Source: Bursaphelenchus xylophilus (lineage: Eukaryota; Nematoda; Chromadorea; Rhabditida; Aphelenchoididae). Taken from it: a stretch of 64,000 nucleotides of DNA. Shown piece after piece: positions 1-11,705 of this stretch; the first letter of the stretch is position 1; each line of letters begins with the position of its first letter. Location of the stretch: positions 1,240,001 through 1,304,000 of the forward strand of contig CAJFCV020000002.1 in the NCBI GenBank assembly GCA_904066235.2, written 5' to 3'. The notes below the pieces were generated by a model. The model was not told where the DNA came from, made no database searches, and saw only the letters and a list, made by a program, of their open reading frames with translations. The position numbers were made by a program, and so were the translations under genes.

Positions 1-236
1 CTGAAAAGAGGATTTGAAAGGGTTGCAAAAGATTTTTATCCGGGGAAAAGCAAAAAACTACGGTGGAAAAAACTTATTTTTTTTACGCTGCAAGCTTACC
101 ACGCTTAAGCTGAAGAGCCTTTTTTGCCTTTGCGACCCTCTCGCTGGGCGCAGTTCTCTTGCAAAAAAGATGAATATATTGTTAGGGCCTGTAAAATTTG
201 GTCTTGGATTTTGACAGATTATAAAATAGGATTTAT

Positions 237-375
237 CAGGCTGTTGGGAAAATAGTGAGCGCGATGTCGCAATCGTGTCATTAAAGTAAAAAAAAGTTGA
301 TTTTTTCGCGGCACAATTGATTTTCTCGTTTTTTTTTCTATGCCACGGAATGCTCAATATTTTCCCGACAGACTT
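237..375. repeat. MITE family B copy (foldback)
   Basis: Inverted-repeat element. The left end reads CTGTTGGGAAAATAGTGAGC and the right end is the inverted form TATTTTCCCGACAGACTT, around an AT-rich core. The same ends recur at 2269, 4905, 10601, 29558 and, in part, 63480. Confidence 0.75.
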
Positions 376-1268
376 ACAAATATATAGTGCTCGCATGCGA
401 GATTAGAGTAAAATCGAAGACTCACATTACCCCCGCCGTGAGCGCAACATAGTGTGAAGCTCTCGAGTGACGACGAAGGAGCAATACTGGCAAAGATACG
501 ATCTCTTTTCCACGCAATTCCCGTAAATCCCCCTAAGCGCAAGACCGCCTCCGGCTAGAACCTAATACTCCGCCGGTTTCTCCCACAACTCCCCTTAGTG
601 TCCATTTCCTACAACGCCGTTCTGTCCCATCAAATTACATACTTACTAACCGATTGATAAAAATATCTCCCACGCCGCTGTCGAAAGGCGCTCGAAGTGA
701 TTGCCTTTTATACGCACATTAAACTATGTTCCATGGGCCCCGCGTCTCGCGGAAGTCACGTAACCCTCTGTGCGCATAAAAGTTTGAAAAAATTGTGCGG
801 CAAATCACGTAGCCCGACCGCGAGTTCTCTGATCGTCGCCATTTTGAAACGGTTTATCTTGGAGTGGAGATGGATCACTTCGCATGGGCTACAAGAGAGT
901 TGATCACCGACAAAAACGGTTGGTGTAGGAGATGACGACAGCGTTTTTGTTGTTAAATTTATTGGAGAAGGAGATGGAATTTTGAGCCATATTTTTAGGT
1001 TTGTACATGGCGTATTTTTGGTCTCAAAAAGGGTATTATAAAATGGGTACAATGTGGCGAAACTTTGGAAAACAAAGATACAAGAATTGCCCTTTTATAT
1101 GTAGTGGGAGTTGTGTATAAATAAGCCTAGTAATGCAATAATTATTAATAGCACATAGGTGTATGTATATGAGAGTGTCAGCTTCCGATTTACAGAAATC
1201 GCTGACATTTTTAGCAGAAAAAAGCTTGCATTGCTCCTGGCACTTTGTGATTTTTCGTTTGAGAATTT

Positions 1269-1450
1269 TGCACCCAGGAAGCAAAAAAAAAATAAAAAAT
1301 GTGTCAAAATACCTCCCTCTCCAAGTGAAAAAACTCAAGTTTCAAAAGCCCGCTCTTTTGTGAGTAAAAGCCCTTCAAAACGGTTTTTTCACTTGGAGTG
1401 AGAAGCATTTTGCCACATTTTTGATACTTCCCGGATGTAAAATGGAATAT
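1269..1450. repeat. MITE family A, degenerate copy
   Basis: Palindromic core of family A (TGTCAAAATACCTCCCTCTCC ... inverted GAGAAGCATTTTGCCACATT) without recognisable CAGTG termini. It is an eroded copy. Confidence 0.65.
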
Positions 1451-2268
1451 TTTTTGCCCATTTGAAAAAGTTGCGGTCTAAATATTTTTTGTCTTACTGC
1501 CTCCATTTTTTCATTACTTGTTCTCTCGAAAAATTCTAAATGTTCCGACTGTGCCTGTGTAGCATTGGCCTAAATTTTTAGTCATTTATAGGCGCTACCT
1601 ATAAGCCATATATGCAAATTTAAAACCTCATTTACTGACATTGACTTTTTCGCTTCGAAGTTCTCGGAACTTGATGTTCTTTGACCCTCACGTAGGACCT
1701 TAACGCTCATGCCTGTATGTTACATCAGACTAATTAAAGTGCAGCGAAATTGACCCATTTCCGGCGGCGGGATCGGCGAAATTACAAAAACTGTCGATCT
1801 CCGGAGATTTGGTTTTCGACAAGAAATTTTACAGCGAATTTCGTTGACTCCTGTCTGTTACTGTAGGGCAAAGTCGAAGGTTTATTTTGGGTCATAAGAC
1901 TATGTTTCAAAGACACCACGGAAAACGCTACATTTCGAGCGAAAACAAAACCATAAAAGAGCGTCAAAGTCAAGGCAATTTCAGTGTAATTTTTCGAAGA
2001 ATATGTGAAGAATCCCCTGGTCTGTGACTTCCCTGTTTGCACTACAAAATATGTTTCAACGGCGTCTTGAACTTGACTTGAACTTGCGTCGAAGCGATAA
2101 ACATTTTTATGCATTTTCATGCGGCGGGATCAGTGATGCCACAAACTCCAAACTGCCCTGGTTTATGACATCTTTCCCACTTGAATATCTTGTGTTTTTG
2201 GCTCTTTGTTAAACCGGTTTGAGATGTCTGAGTTTGTCGTCAAAAGTAATCAATCTTCTGACATGTGT

Positions 2269-2406
2269 AAGTCTGTCGGGAAAATATTGAGCACAATTTC
2301 GTTGCTCCCGTCGTTGAAGCAAAAGCGATTTGATTTTGCCGGGAAACAATTTAATTTTTCTCGATTTTTGTTCCGATATAGTGCTCATTATTTTCCCGAC
2401 AGACTG
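2269..2406. repeat. MITE family B copy
   Basis: Left end AGTCTGTCGGGAAAATATTG is matched by the inverted right end ATTATTTTCCCGACAGACT. The copy is about 138 bp long and is one of the best-preserved members of this family in the window. Confidence 0.8.
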
Positions 2407-2867
2407 ACAACTTGATTCCCTCGATTTGAGAATGCAAACTCTAAATGGTCTATGTAAATAAGAAATTTCGTGAAAGTCTCAATCCTTGCTCTACCAGTCT
2501 GTCCGTAAAGTCGATGGAGTGATTTTGCGATATTCACTTTCAGAAAACAAAGCTTCACTTTGGTAATTTTTGGCCTTTTTTCACCGTGTAAATTGCTTTT
2601 GCTCGCTACCTGCCTTTTTTGGCACAATGCAAACGCCAAAAATCCCTCCAGCGACTTTACATACGAGTGAGAGGGGACAGCGGAGACTTTTGACCACTTT
2701 TTTCGATAGAGTACGTGAACGAGGGTGACCGACAAGACGAATCTGCAGACGTTTTTTTGGTAGTAAAACTTTAGAATTTTCTCGGAAATCCATAACCTCT
2801 TGCAAGTAGCCGTGTTACGCTTTGTGCTGAATCAAAAAAAATTGTTGTAATTTTTTAAGGTGATTTA

Positions 2868-3104
2868 CAGTGGGGGACCTGATCCAATGGCAAAAAATGT
2901 ACCATTTTGCATCCGGGAAGTATCAAAAACGTGGCAAAATACCTCCCTCTCCAAGTGAAAAAACTCCGATTTCAAAAGCGCGCCCGCTCTTTTTGTGAGG
3001 AAGCGGACTCCCCCAAGTTGGAGAGGGAAGCCTTTTGCCATATTTTTGATACTTCCCGGATGCAAAATGGTACATTTTTTGCCACTGGATCGGATCCGTC
3101 ACTG
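2868..3104. repeat. MITE family A, complete copy with TA duplication
   Basis: This 237-bp near-palindrome starts CAGTG, ends CACTG and is flanked by TA on both sides (2866-2867, 3105-3106). The TA target and CAGTG ends suggest mobilisation by a Tc1/mariner-type transposase, which is inference. The terminal arm holds GACCTGATCCAATGGC and the inner arm CAAAATACCTCCCTCTCCAA. Confidence 0.85.
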
Positions 3105-3938
3105 TAGTAAAGTGCATAGTAAAATTCGTTCAAATTTACAGCGAAATTGAGCTGTCACAATTGGGTACCTTGCTCTGCAGACTTTTAGTTTGTGTTGTCA
3201 CAAACTTTGATCAAAATTTTAAGTCTGAATCCAACGACAAACCGTTGAAAAGACGCCTGTTCAACGCGCATTTTCATGAACAGTTGCTCTCAGACTTTGC
3301 AATTTAATTCACCCCAATGCCCTGCGGGCACCGTGCAAAAAATTGGACTGTAATTTTCCTGCCAATTCGAAAATTACTAGCCACCCGCACTGACGCCAAT
3401 GAATCGGGAAAAGAAGCGCATAAACTTTGGCATTACTAAGTTTGTGTTTACACAAAATTCACCAGCCCTTGGACGAACCTTCAATTAACAAGATTCTCTT
3501 CCAATTAACGTCAATCGCGCTAATAACCGGCTGTTCCACGAGCGTATCTCTTCTTTCCCGCTCGCATCATCCACCATGACGCCATTTTTATTGCAGATAA
3601 GGTTTGGAGCTAGCGCGACCTCGTCGTGGCGCACGCCAAATTGTGAAGGGAACACATCAATTTTGTTTTTCGTGCAAAGATTTATCAAAAAAAAAAATGC
3701 ATTTTGAATTTTTTTGTCTTTGTCAAAAAAATGTCAAAATATTCGAAAGCTTTTTCTAAAAAAAAGCAGTGGGTGTTGCCAAATTGGTCAAGAAATCGGT
3801 CAAAAAATCTCAGTTCTATTTGTGACAACAAGCCAACTTGAAGTTTTCCTTTGCAAGTTTTATGCCACAGAAGAGCAGAGGCGTATTTCAACATTATTGA
3901 ATGACGGGGCCACACTTGCGGGCAACCGCGGGCAGCTA

Positions 3939-4184
3939 CAGTGGCGGTCCTGATCCAGTGGCAAAAAACGTACCATTTTTCTTCCAGGAAGTATCAAAAA
4001 TGTAGCAAAATGTCTTCATGTGAAAAAACTCCGATTTTAAAAGCGCGCCCGTTCTTTTTGTGAGGAAAAGGGCGCGCCCTTCAAAACGGAGCTTTTTACT
4101 TGGAGAGGGAGGCATTTTGCCACATTTTTTACTTCCAGGATGCAAAATATTACTTTTGTTGTCACTGGATCAGGTACGTCACTT
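3939..4184. repeat. MITE family A copy
   Basis: Begins CAGTGGCGGTCCTGATCCAG after TA and closes with the inverted arm, ending near GTCACTTTA. The palindrome centre is GC-rich (GGGCGCGCCC), as in other members. Confidence 0.8.
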
Positions 4185-4340
4185 TAGAAGAAACACGCAG
4201 ATTCTGCGGGCATGGTTGGAAGTAAGCAAACATTTGCTTACAACGGGAAATTCAAACGATGGATTTGGCAGTTTGATACTGTGAATTAAGTTTTCAGATG
4301 TATAAGTGGCTTGAATAGTTACTATAAGGTTAACCAAGGA
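4180..4340. repeat. Dispersed repeat, inverted partner at 13160-13310
   Basis: The segment around GTATAAGTGGCTTG and GTTACTATAAGGTTA recurs in reverse complement at 13160-13310 with few differences. The two copies are 9 kb apart. No coding content is recognisable. Confidence 0.6.
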
Positions 4341-4904
4341 TTTTTAAAGGCTCAGAAAGCGTTTTTTGAAAAAAAGTCATATACCTTTGAAAGCGATGAA
4401 TGAATTCAACGGATTCGTATATTTATCAGCACCAGAGAGTTTTCAATGCAAAATTTCTATCAAGCTGCGTGGATTACGTAAGGAAAATCGTGATGGAAAA
4501 CGTCGGCTGTCCGCAAAGTGGTTGCTCCGACGTCAATTGAAAACAAAACAAATTTCAGCAAAGCTCGAAAAGTTATTGGAAAAAAACGATTTGTTTGGCC
4601 AAGCGTCCTGATTTTTTTTTAGTCTCTCGCATTACTAAAAATAACCGCTGAATGGCCCGGTTGCTCTTGCAAAGTGCAAGCTGAACTCTTGAAATATATG
4701 ACCTATTTGGAGCAAAATGCCAAATGTTAATACAATTGTAAATTGCAGTTGGGTACGTTCCATGAAGCTGCACTTTTTGCATTTGAAAGGGCTGCACTTT
4801 CGTTGCAAACTTTCCTCATCTACACTTTGTTTACACGAGCCACCGTAGAATGTTTTTTAACAAAGTAAATTTGAGACCAAAACATTTTTTTTGCTGACAA
4901 ATTA

Positions 4905-5050
4905 CAGTCTGTCGGGGAAATAATGAGCACTCTGTCGCATGGAAAATCGCCGCCGAGAAAATGAGTTGTGTCGCGTCAAAATCGATTTTTTTCACTTCAG
5001 CGATGCGATCGGCGTAGCGAGATAATGCTCATTATTTTCCCGACATACTA
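4905..5050. repeat. MITE family B copy
   Basis: Left end CAGTCTGTCGGGGAAATAAT and inverted right end GCTCATTATTTTCCCGACAT enclose a core with the GTGTCGCG motif shared by the family. Confidence 0.8.
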
Positions 5051-5417
5051 ATAAACAAAAACTGCGGAATTCACTTCTTTTTTCCTAAATATTTTACCTT
5101 GTTTATTCCTTGCAACATGCTTGACCTTAACTTACAACAAAACATAAAACAAGAATCAAATCATAATGTATGTTTGTGAGTTAACACAGTAGATGTTGAA
5201 GATGTTTGTGAGTTAACACAGTAGATGTTAAAGCCAGGCTACAGTTTTTAATTAAAAAAATGTTTCCTTTAACCGCTTGTTGTCATTACATTATAATTTG
5301 GAGTCCATTACATATATTATTACGTGTCGGGTGCTCGAAAAGTTTGGGCCGGTAAACACTATGAAATTTGAGCAAGCAATATTCGGATTGTAGTTTTATT
5401 ATTAAACGCCGCTAGGA

Positions 5418-7470
5418 TCAACAATAACCACAGGTGAGCGCACAGGCCGTAGACATCATTCGCACGTATGTCTGAAGCTACAGGGTTTCGAATTTCCATG
5501 ACGAGTAAGTAAACATGTTTCGGTTGAACTTACCAAATGGTAGCAAATGTCCGCCCTCGGCTTACAGCGCGGGAATGTGTCGCGGCAATTGGCCTTCATC
5601 GCTTGCGCTTCTTGACAGAAATTACAGGTGGTGGCGCAGGTTCGGACCATCATTATTCGATAGGTCTGGAAGTAAAATAAAATTGTAAAGACAACCTAGA
5701 AGAAGACGGCAGACAAGATGTCAAATTGGCATAAAAAATTGTGTAACAAGGGAAATATTCTAACAGGGGAAGTACTCCAAGTGCGACGCTCAGATTTTCT
5801 TTAAATTTTGCACGCACGTCGGGTATGGACTAAATATATCCTGAAAGTTTTAGCTCGCGCTTTGCGGGCGCCGCCGAGATATCGAACGATTTTTGCCGCC
5901 GAGAGAGCACGCTAAACGTGGAGAGCGGTCAGAGAGAAAAAACGCTTTTTGGCCATAACTTTGGCAGTTCCGTGCGGAAAAATTTGATTTTTTGTAGAAA
6001 CATTATCCTTTACGGTAGAAATAGGCGTGAATTTTTTCGTGCCGAAATTCGGCAAAAATTCCTAAATTTTCGCCGACTTTCGATAGAAAAAATTGTTCTA
6101 AATTTGTGCCAAGTTTCATCAAAATCTGAGCGTCGCACTTGGAGTACTTCCCTTTGCAACACTCAAATTTTGGTGAACTTGGCACAAATTTAGAACAATT
6201 TTTTTCTAGGACATATTCGGAACACCTCGCGCTTCGCAGAAAACCAAAATTTTTAGGCCGAAAGTTGTGATGATGTTACATATTTGTGTTTCTCTTTTTA
6301 GCGAATTTCTGAACAAAAAAATTGATGCCTGTTTATACGGTAGAGGGTCAAGTTTCCACTAAAAATAACCTTTTTTCGAGCGAAGCTAACAAAGCTATGG
6401 CCAAAAGATGTTTTTTCTGAGCGCTCTCCGTGTTTTGCGTATTCTCTCGGCAGCAAAGAGTATTCAGTATCATGGCGCATGCAAAGCGCGAGCTAAAAAT
6501 TTCAGAAATCAATACGTGAGTTTTTGTAAGCACGCCCGGGCCCGTTGCCAACGATTTCTGGCGTGTGTTGATGTTCCGACGTCAAGCTATGCAAAGCGTA
6601 ATCTTAAAATTGAAAAATCCTCATGCTATGTAGACACAGCTTGAAAAAAATTGTTAGAATAGATTGCGTTTTGTATTTAGATGCTCCCAAACTCTAACAA
6701 CATTAGTTTAACAAATACTATGCGACCGTAACCCATCTACACAGGCTGTAATTGTTACCTGTCGTGAGCGCAATACAAAGCGAGCGTGCTGTTTAGGCCG
6801 AAAAACAACTTAATTATCTTGACAATATGCTCACGCTAAATGTGCGTCGAAAAAGGCGGGACGAAAATACTTTGAGCGCGCCGAAAATAGAGGTCTGCAG
6901 GGAGAAAAAAGCTACAAAAATTGCCAATTAACTTACATCGATGCCGCAAACATGCTGGTGGTCCTTGCATCTTATGTGCTGGTCTTTACAAATGTCCTCT
7001 GTGACGTGAAAAGAATGTTATTAAAATAGCCCGGTTATCATGCGGTTAGCAAGCCAAAGGCTACGAGCTCCGTGCCCAACCGTTCCTTGCAATTATGTGC
7101 ATAGAAAAACATTTTAATTACAACTTTTGTACAATGTTTCAAACGATGATAAACGTTTTTTCCACTGACGTTGGAATCATTCTATTTATGGGCTACAAAA
7201 CTAAGAATTTCCGGCAATTTCCCGAAGATTATAACACTGTAAAGCCCGTACTATTTGTCGGCGCGCACCGGGAAGCATTACCAGCTACTCACCTGGATTA
7301 TCCGTTGGTTTCTCCTCTTCTGGCGGGACCGTGACCGGAGGCTCTTCATCTTCTGGCGGGGCCGTGACCGGAGGCTCTTCATCGCACAAGTCCTCGTCGT
7401 TACAGACGCAAAGCGTTACAATAAACATCGGCACTGCGATTGCGAGAAGTAGACCGCGATACTGCACCAT
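5418..7470 (-). CDS. Secreted protein with two ShKT (SXC) domains, four exons
   Basis: Exons on the minus strand are 7470-7293, 6998-6937, 5665-5534 and 5471-5418. All junctions have GT/AG ends (donors GTGAGT, GTAAGT, GTAAGT) and compatible phases (1, 0, 0), giving 141 aa. Residues 1-23 are a hydrophobic signal peptide. An acidic Pro/Thr/Glu linker with a short internal repeat follows, then two ShKT domains. Domain 1 has cysteines in the pattern C..C..C....C...C..C, ending RTCATTCNFC. Domain 2 is split by intron 3 and ends ACALTCGYC directly before the stop. ShKT modules are six-cysteine folds common in nematode secreted, cuticle and surface proteins and in some ion-channel toxins, so the role cannot be narrowed further. 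An AATAAA-type signal lies just past the stop (about 5390-5400). Intron 2 (1271 bp) carries MITE family C copies. It is the clearest host gene in the window and the best evidence for a nematode origin. Confidence 0.9.
5767..6155. repeat. MITE family C copy in an intron of the ShKT gene
   Basis: The ends are inverted repeats of about 35 bp containing AAGTGCGACGCTCAGATTT on the left and AAATCTGAGCGTCGCACTT on the right. The core holds TTTTAGCTCGCGCTTTGC. It lies inside intron 2 of the ShKT gene. Related copies sit at 24755-25195 and inside a Maverick intron at 40464-40920. Confidence 0.85.
6170..6485. repeat. MITE family C, adjacent truncated copy
   Basis: Shares the internal family C motifs (TTTGGTGAACTTGGCACAAA, GCTAACAAAGCTATGGCC, GCGCATGCAAAGCGCGAGCT) but lacks a clear second terminus. 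It is probably a nested or truncated neighbour of the copy at 5767. Confidence 0.55.
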
Positions 7471-8424
7471 GAAGTGGAGGATTTGGTGATCTTTCGAAAT
7501 CGCGAATTCTCAAATTTCTGGTCCCAATAAACTATGTGTAATACGACAAAATTTAGTCACATCCGTGTCGTCGACAACCATTTTTCTAACCCTTTCTTAC
7601 GAGCGGCTGAGCAAACAAACGCTGACAATGATGCCTATCACCAGCCTTTGTACGCAGGGCTCTGAAACACGCGGTTGCAGCGAACACCGATTTGACAATA
7701 TGTACATACATAGAAGACGAAAAGGCTGTGAATGTAGGGCCTGTACAGCTACGTTGAAAAGTGATTTTTTTGGTTTGAGTTGCGTTTTGATTTAGCATCT
7801 ATTTTCCTGGCGAGATGCACTCAGAAACTTGGCTTGTCTCTTTGATCTAAGTATGCGAATATTAGGTGTAGAAGGTCCACTCTTTTAAAGAAAATCTCTT
7901 CGAAATGGTTGTAGGTTCTTTAAATACAGAGCCCCAAAGGCTGAAGCCTCCTTGTGAGCTCACAGTTGCTTTTGGCTCTGTTGACATTCAATTTCTTTTT
8001 TTTTCTGATGTCGTGGACTTGAAAATATCATCTTTTCTCACCTAAGTACGTTTCATCGCATAATTTACACTCCATACCATACAATCTTCTATTATTACAT
8101 AAACATACAATTGAGACCCTTGAATGTTTTTGTTTATTAAATAGTATAAATATAACATCAATATACAACAAGTGGCAAACTGAACGTAATAAAGCTTTCA
8201 TTTAGACTCGTTATTGAAAGAAACAACAATATACATGAGAGCAACAACAGACAATCACTGTCTATATGTACAAACAAAGACTCTGTGATCTAGCGCCGAC
8301 CTGTGTGCACCCTTCACATTCGACTGTAATATGGCAGAAGGTAACGATCCAACTAATTGATCTATTTTAATAATTTACATTGGCCTAATGGTGGTTTGGC
8401 ATAACCATGAGTCCCGCGGAGGAA
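7471..8424. other. Intergenic region between two minus-strand host genes
   Basis: This 954-bp stretch holds no supported gene. It includes the presumed promoter of the ShKT gene near its left end and, on the minus strand, an AATAAA signal (TTTATT at about 8133) for the upstream 135-aa gene. ORFs here are short and motif-free. Confidence 0.5.
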
Positions 8425-8928
8425 TCATACAAACGACAGGTCGTCCGACGCCGACGATTCCCTCGACTTTTTGGCATGTTGATTTCGGTGTCTGTGAGCG
8501 GGCGTTGGTCGTTCGTCGACGGACACACTGGTCGTGATCTCGACGTCAGATTCGGGCCTGAGGATTTGGAGAAGAGCGAGGCACTTCCGCAGCAGTTGGA
8601 ACTCCTCGCTGAAGATGTTCGGGTTCTGAAGGGCCTTTGCCATTTTGTCCGAGTTGCATTGTTTGACTAGGGCTTTGAGCTCGGCTAGGGCTGCTGGCTC
8701 TCGGATCATTCGTTCTTTCGATTCTGAAAATATGAGGGTAAGTATACATATCGAGGATAATCTGGGCAGATTGCAAAAACGGCAATAAATATGTCCGCAA
8801 AGTTAAAGGCGTCGCGTACCTGTTGAATGCCTCCTTTCGACCGATCGGGATTCCGCCGACCTTGCAAGCGCACTGAAGAAGAATGTGAGGCAAAGAACGC
8901 CAGTCATTTGTGCTGTCGGAATCTGCAT
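8425..8928 (-). CDS. Secreted 135-aa protein of unknown function, two exons
   Basis: Exon 1 is 8928-8820 and exon 2 is 8723-8425. The 96-bp intron has a GTACGC donor and a TATTTTCAG acceptor, and phase 1 joins the frames exactly. Residues 1-24 form a signal peptide starting MQIPTAQMTGVLCLTFFFSA, followed by a basic stretch (SVERRH). The middle is a predicted helical region with Leu-rich spacing (around LALLQILRPE) and two cysteines, and the tail is basic/Ser-rich (HRHRNQHAKKSRESS). I do not recognise the family. The longer 154-codon frame covering 8546-9010 was rejected because only the spliced frame gives a signal peptide and a clean junction. A downstream AATAAA supports the 3' end. It has the same orientation as the ShKT gene 1 kb away. 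Confidence 0.65.
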
Positions 8929-10600
8929 GTTGCACAACGTCTAGGTCAATATGGTAGATATGTCTTGCAGTCTGGTTGCAGACTTGAAACACGAAAAATA
9001 AAAGTAGCAAGAGTCCGGTGACAACGAAGTGGATACTGTAGATTTAAACGCTGTCTAAAAAAAGTGGTTTAAAATCTGTTGAGCAAGATTAGAAATGTAA
9101 TCCGCGATAGTAATGGTTTAATAACGCGTTGATGTAAACACGAACGGATAAGCCAGACACTCAATAACATTCTCGCTCAAAACTAATCAAAACATCGATC
9201 TATCCCATCCCATCCCGACACGACGTTGAATAACATTTTAGGGGTTTAAGTATACGTACAAGGTTCAAGTCTCGAAACCACCGACCAGCCGGACAGCGGC
9301 TTATTCCACAAGTGCAGACAGTGTCGTACACCACGACCGAGTTATAACCATTCTCGTTTTCTTTTACAAACTCTGGCTCCACCCCTTTAGTGCCCCGCTT
9401 CTTCGAAAGTGAGCTTTGGAGAGCTGTTTGCCACTGGAATTACAATTTTTTTGCTAAACCCGAAAAAATACTTTTGATGTTCGGGTGGGGCGGGGCCGAG
9501 ATTGCGGCGGCCATGAATCCTCTTAATTATGCAAAAATTATGCGATAATACAACTAGTGTACTCGAGGAGGTAAAAAAAATGCAAGTCCCTGGGTGCAGA
9601 CAGATTTCAAAAGATACTGTAGTGCAAAAAGTTGTTGGTTCCAAACAAAAACGCGGACAATGGACCCACATGAGACGTAAACAAAAGACAGGAAGTCGAC
9701 GAACTGTAATGCCGGAGGGAATTTCGACACTGAAACGTGCAGCACTTTTTCTGCAGCATAACAAGTGTACAAGCGTGCTATAATTAAGTTTTCCACTCGG
9801 TACTCAAATAGAAAAGAATTCATTTTTCACCCACCCGTTCTGCATAAGTGTCGCAACAAACATCTAAATTTGGCGGTTCGAAAAGGCGGAACTGATGAAG
9901 TCTAAGTTGCCTCTTAATTACTACAAATTGCCCATACAATAGACTTTCTCTAATCTTTTGTTATTGGTTGAGAATAGAACAACATGAAATTACTGTAATC
10001 TCTTGCAACCACTGCGCGTAAAAGGAGCATTCAGCGGGTCACATGCGGGGTTTGTGCGGCAAATACCAACTCTACAATAGCCGCACGAGCCGAGCACTTG
10101 ACTAGAAAGAAGATTTTCAATAACAAAGCAAGTTGTAATGCCCGCAAATAAATGCCGTAGTTTTGGTCACGTTACAGGAAGTTGCAATTAACAATACAAA
10201 GATGAGAGCAGAGATGTTCCGTGGGGTCGAAAGACGACACTGGCGGTGGTACGGTACGCGGATAAACGAGAAACATTTAACCGGCACTTTTAAATTAAAA
10301 TTTCGAAAGCGAAGAACGGCCTGAATACTAATGGAAGCAGAAATAAGTTTATATATAGCTTACTGTATTATAATGGTATCAATGATAATGCATACGAGAT
10401 AGGACTGCGGTTTCTATGATCTAAAGGTCGTGTTGGGACCATAGCGCAATTTTCAAAAGATTTGCATTCGGATCTCAGCTTTGTAACCTTGGATTGTTTT
10501 CCATTCGCAGTTTTGATTACGTATTAGTGACAATTATAATATAATACAATTTATGAACGACCAGCAAAAACTATGTTCGGGACATTCTGATGCCTTGCAT

Positions 10601-10746
10601 CAGTCTGTCGGGAAAATAGTGAGCTCAATATCGCTACGCCAATCGCGTCGCTGAAGTGAAAAGGTGATGTGATTTTGCCACGACACAATATTATTTTGTA
10701 ACCAACAGAATTCATAATCTAGTTCACTATTTTCCCAATAAACTGT
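10601..10746. repeat. MITE family B copy
   Basis: Left end CAGTCTGTCGGGAAAATAGT. The right end is the eroded inverted form (TTCACTATTTTCCCAATAAA). Confidence 0.75.
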
Positions 10747-11540
10747 TATGTCGCCATTTCCTACACGCTGATCACTTGCAAATTTTCCATTGGCTTATCT
10801 AAGCCTACGCCCTTTTCCGTGCGTTGCATGTAATCACCAAAGCGATTGTACGTGGAAACTGCTGAAAAAGGTTGCAGACAACCCCAAAAAAGAAACTTGA
10901 GTAAACACACGTACAATGGGTATTTATAGGAAGTGATGCGCCCTTTCAAGTTATTTCAGCCGAGTTTCAAATTCCATGCACCCATTAATTCAAGTGTAAT
11001 GGCTACAAATGTGGGCAGAGACGTCTGAAAATGCCAAACTCGAAAACTTTGTAATTTTTACGACGTTTCCAATCTGCCGATAATATTTGAGGATGAATAT
11101 GTTTATGCAGTTTAATCACAAAGTTGCATGCCTTTTGCAATATTCTTCCGCAATGACAGCCGGCATTTACAATTCTCTTATTAGAATTGTTAAATTCCTA
11201 AGCTGTGGAGGCGAAAAAAGATTAGTTTTTGCTACGTAATTATGTTACATAACCCACAAGTTTACATAAACTGTGTGCAAATAAGGCAAATTGATTAAAT
11301 GTAAGGTCTAAATATGGAGTTTACGCAAGTACGGAAAATTTTGGAGCTAAATTGGTAACTAACTGGAAAACAAGTTATTTTTCAAATTTTTTTGTCTAGA
11401 TAGCTTCTTTTTTTAACAAGAGAAGTTATCAAAGTGCGACGCTCAGATTTCACTGATTTTTGGTGCAAAATTTGCAATAGTTTTTTTTTCCAAAATAAAG
11501 ATTTCTTTGCCAGCGTAGCCTTGAAACATCCGACAAACTT

Positions 11541-11705
11541 GCGGGGCTTCAAAAGTTTCTTCCACAATTCCGAGGAAAATTAGCATAAGTCAAGTCATAT
11601 AAAAGGAACGCCTTGTCACCAATTATCTCATATACATATCATTTCTCTCTTTCCCGGTGTGTGGTGACATTAAATCTTCATTCTAAAATTGTGTCTACTT
11701 ATGGA
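11541..11705 (+). repeat. LTR-like fragment, same family as the solo LTR at 18661
   Basis: Contains the ordered motifs TTCCACAATTCC, ATTAGCATAAGTCAAGTCAT, a TATAAAA box, GTCACCAATTATC and TGTGTCTA. The same motifs in the same order appear in the reverse complement of 18661-18850 and at 34096-34290. The ends are eroded. Confidence 0.6.

Larger units (their letters stand above)
1..5417. other. Gene-free, repeat-rich left end
   Basis: No gene is supported here. Open frames are short, lack recognisable motifs and mostly lie inside inverted-repeat elements, which are listed separately. A 33-bp direct duplication (about 5165-5231, unit containing TTTGTGAGTTAACACAGTAG) and scattered copies of a GCAAAGTGCAA-type repeat (about 4660-4800) are visible. 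An 81-codon frame at 4366-4611 (+) has no recognisable motif and was not called. Confidence 0.6.

Noticed and set aside
8546..9010. A 154-codon minus-strand frame as one gene
   Set aside because: The spliced 135-aa model in the overlapping frame has a signal peptide and clean splice junctions; the long frame crosses the intron.
9529..9783. A basic 84-codon plus-strand frame
   Set aside because: It has no recognisable domain, splice partner or clear promoter; it is too weak to call.
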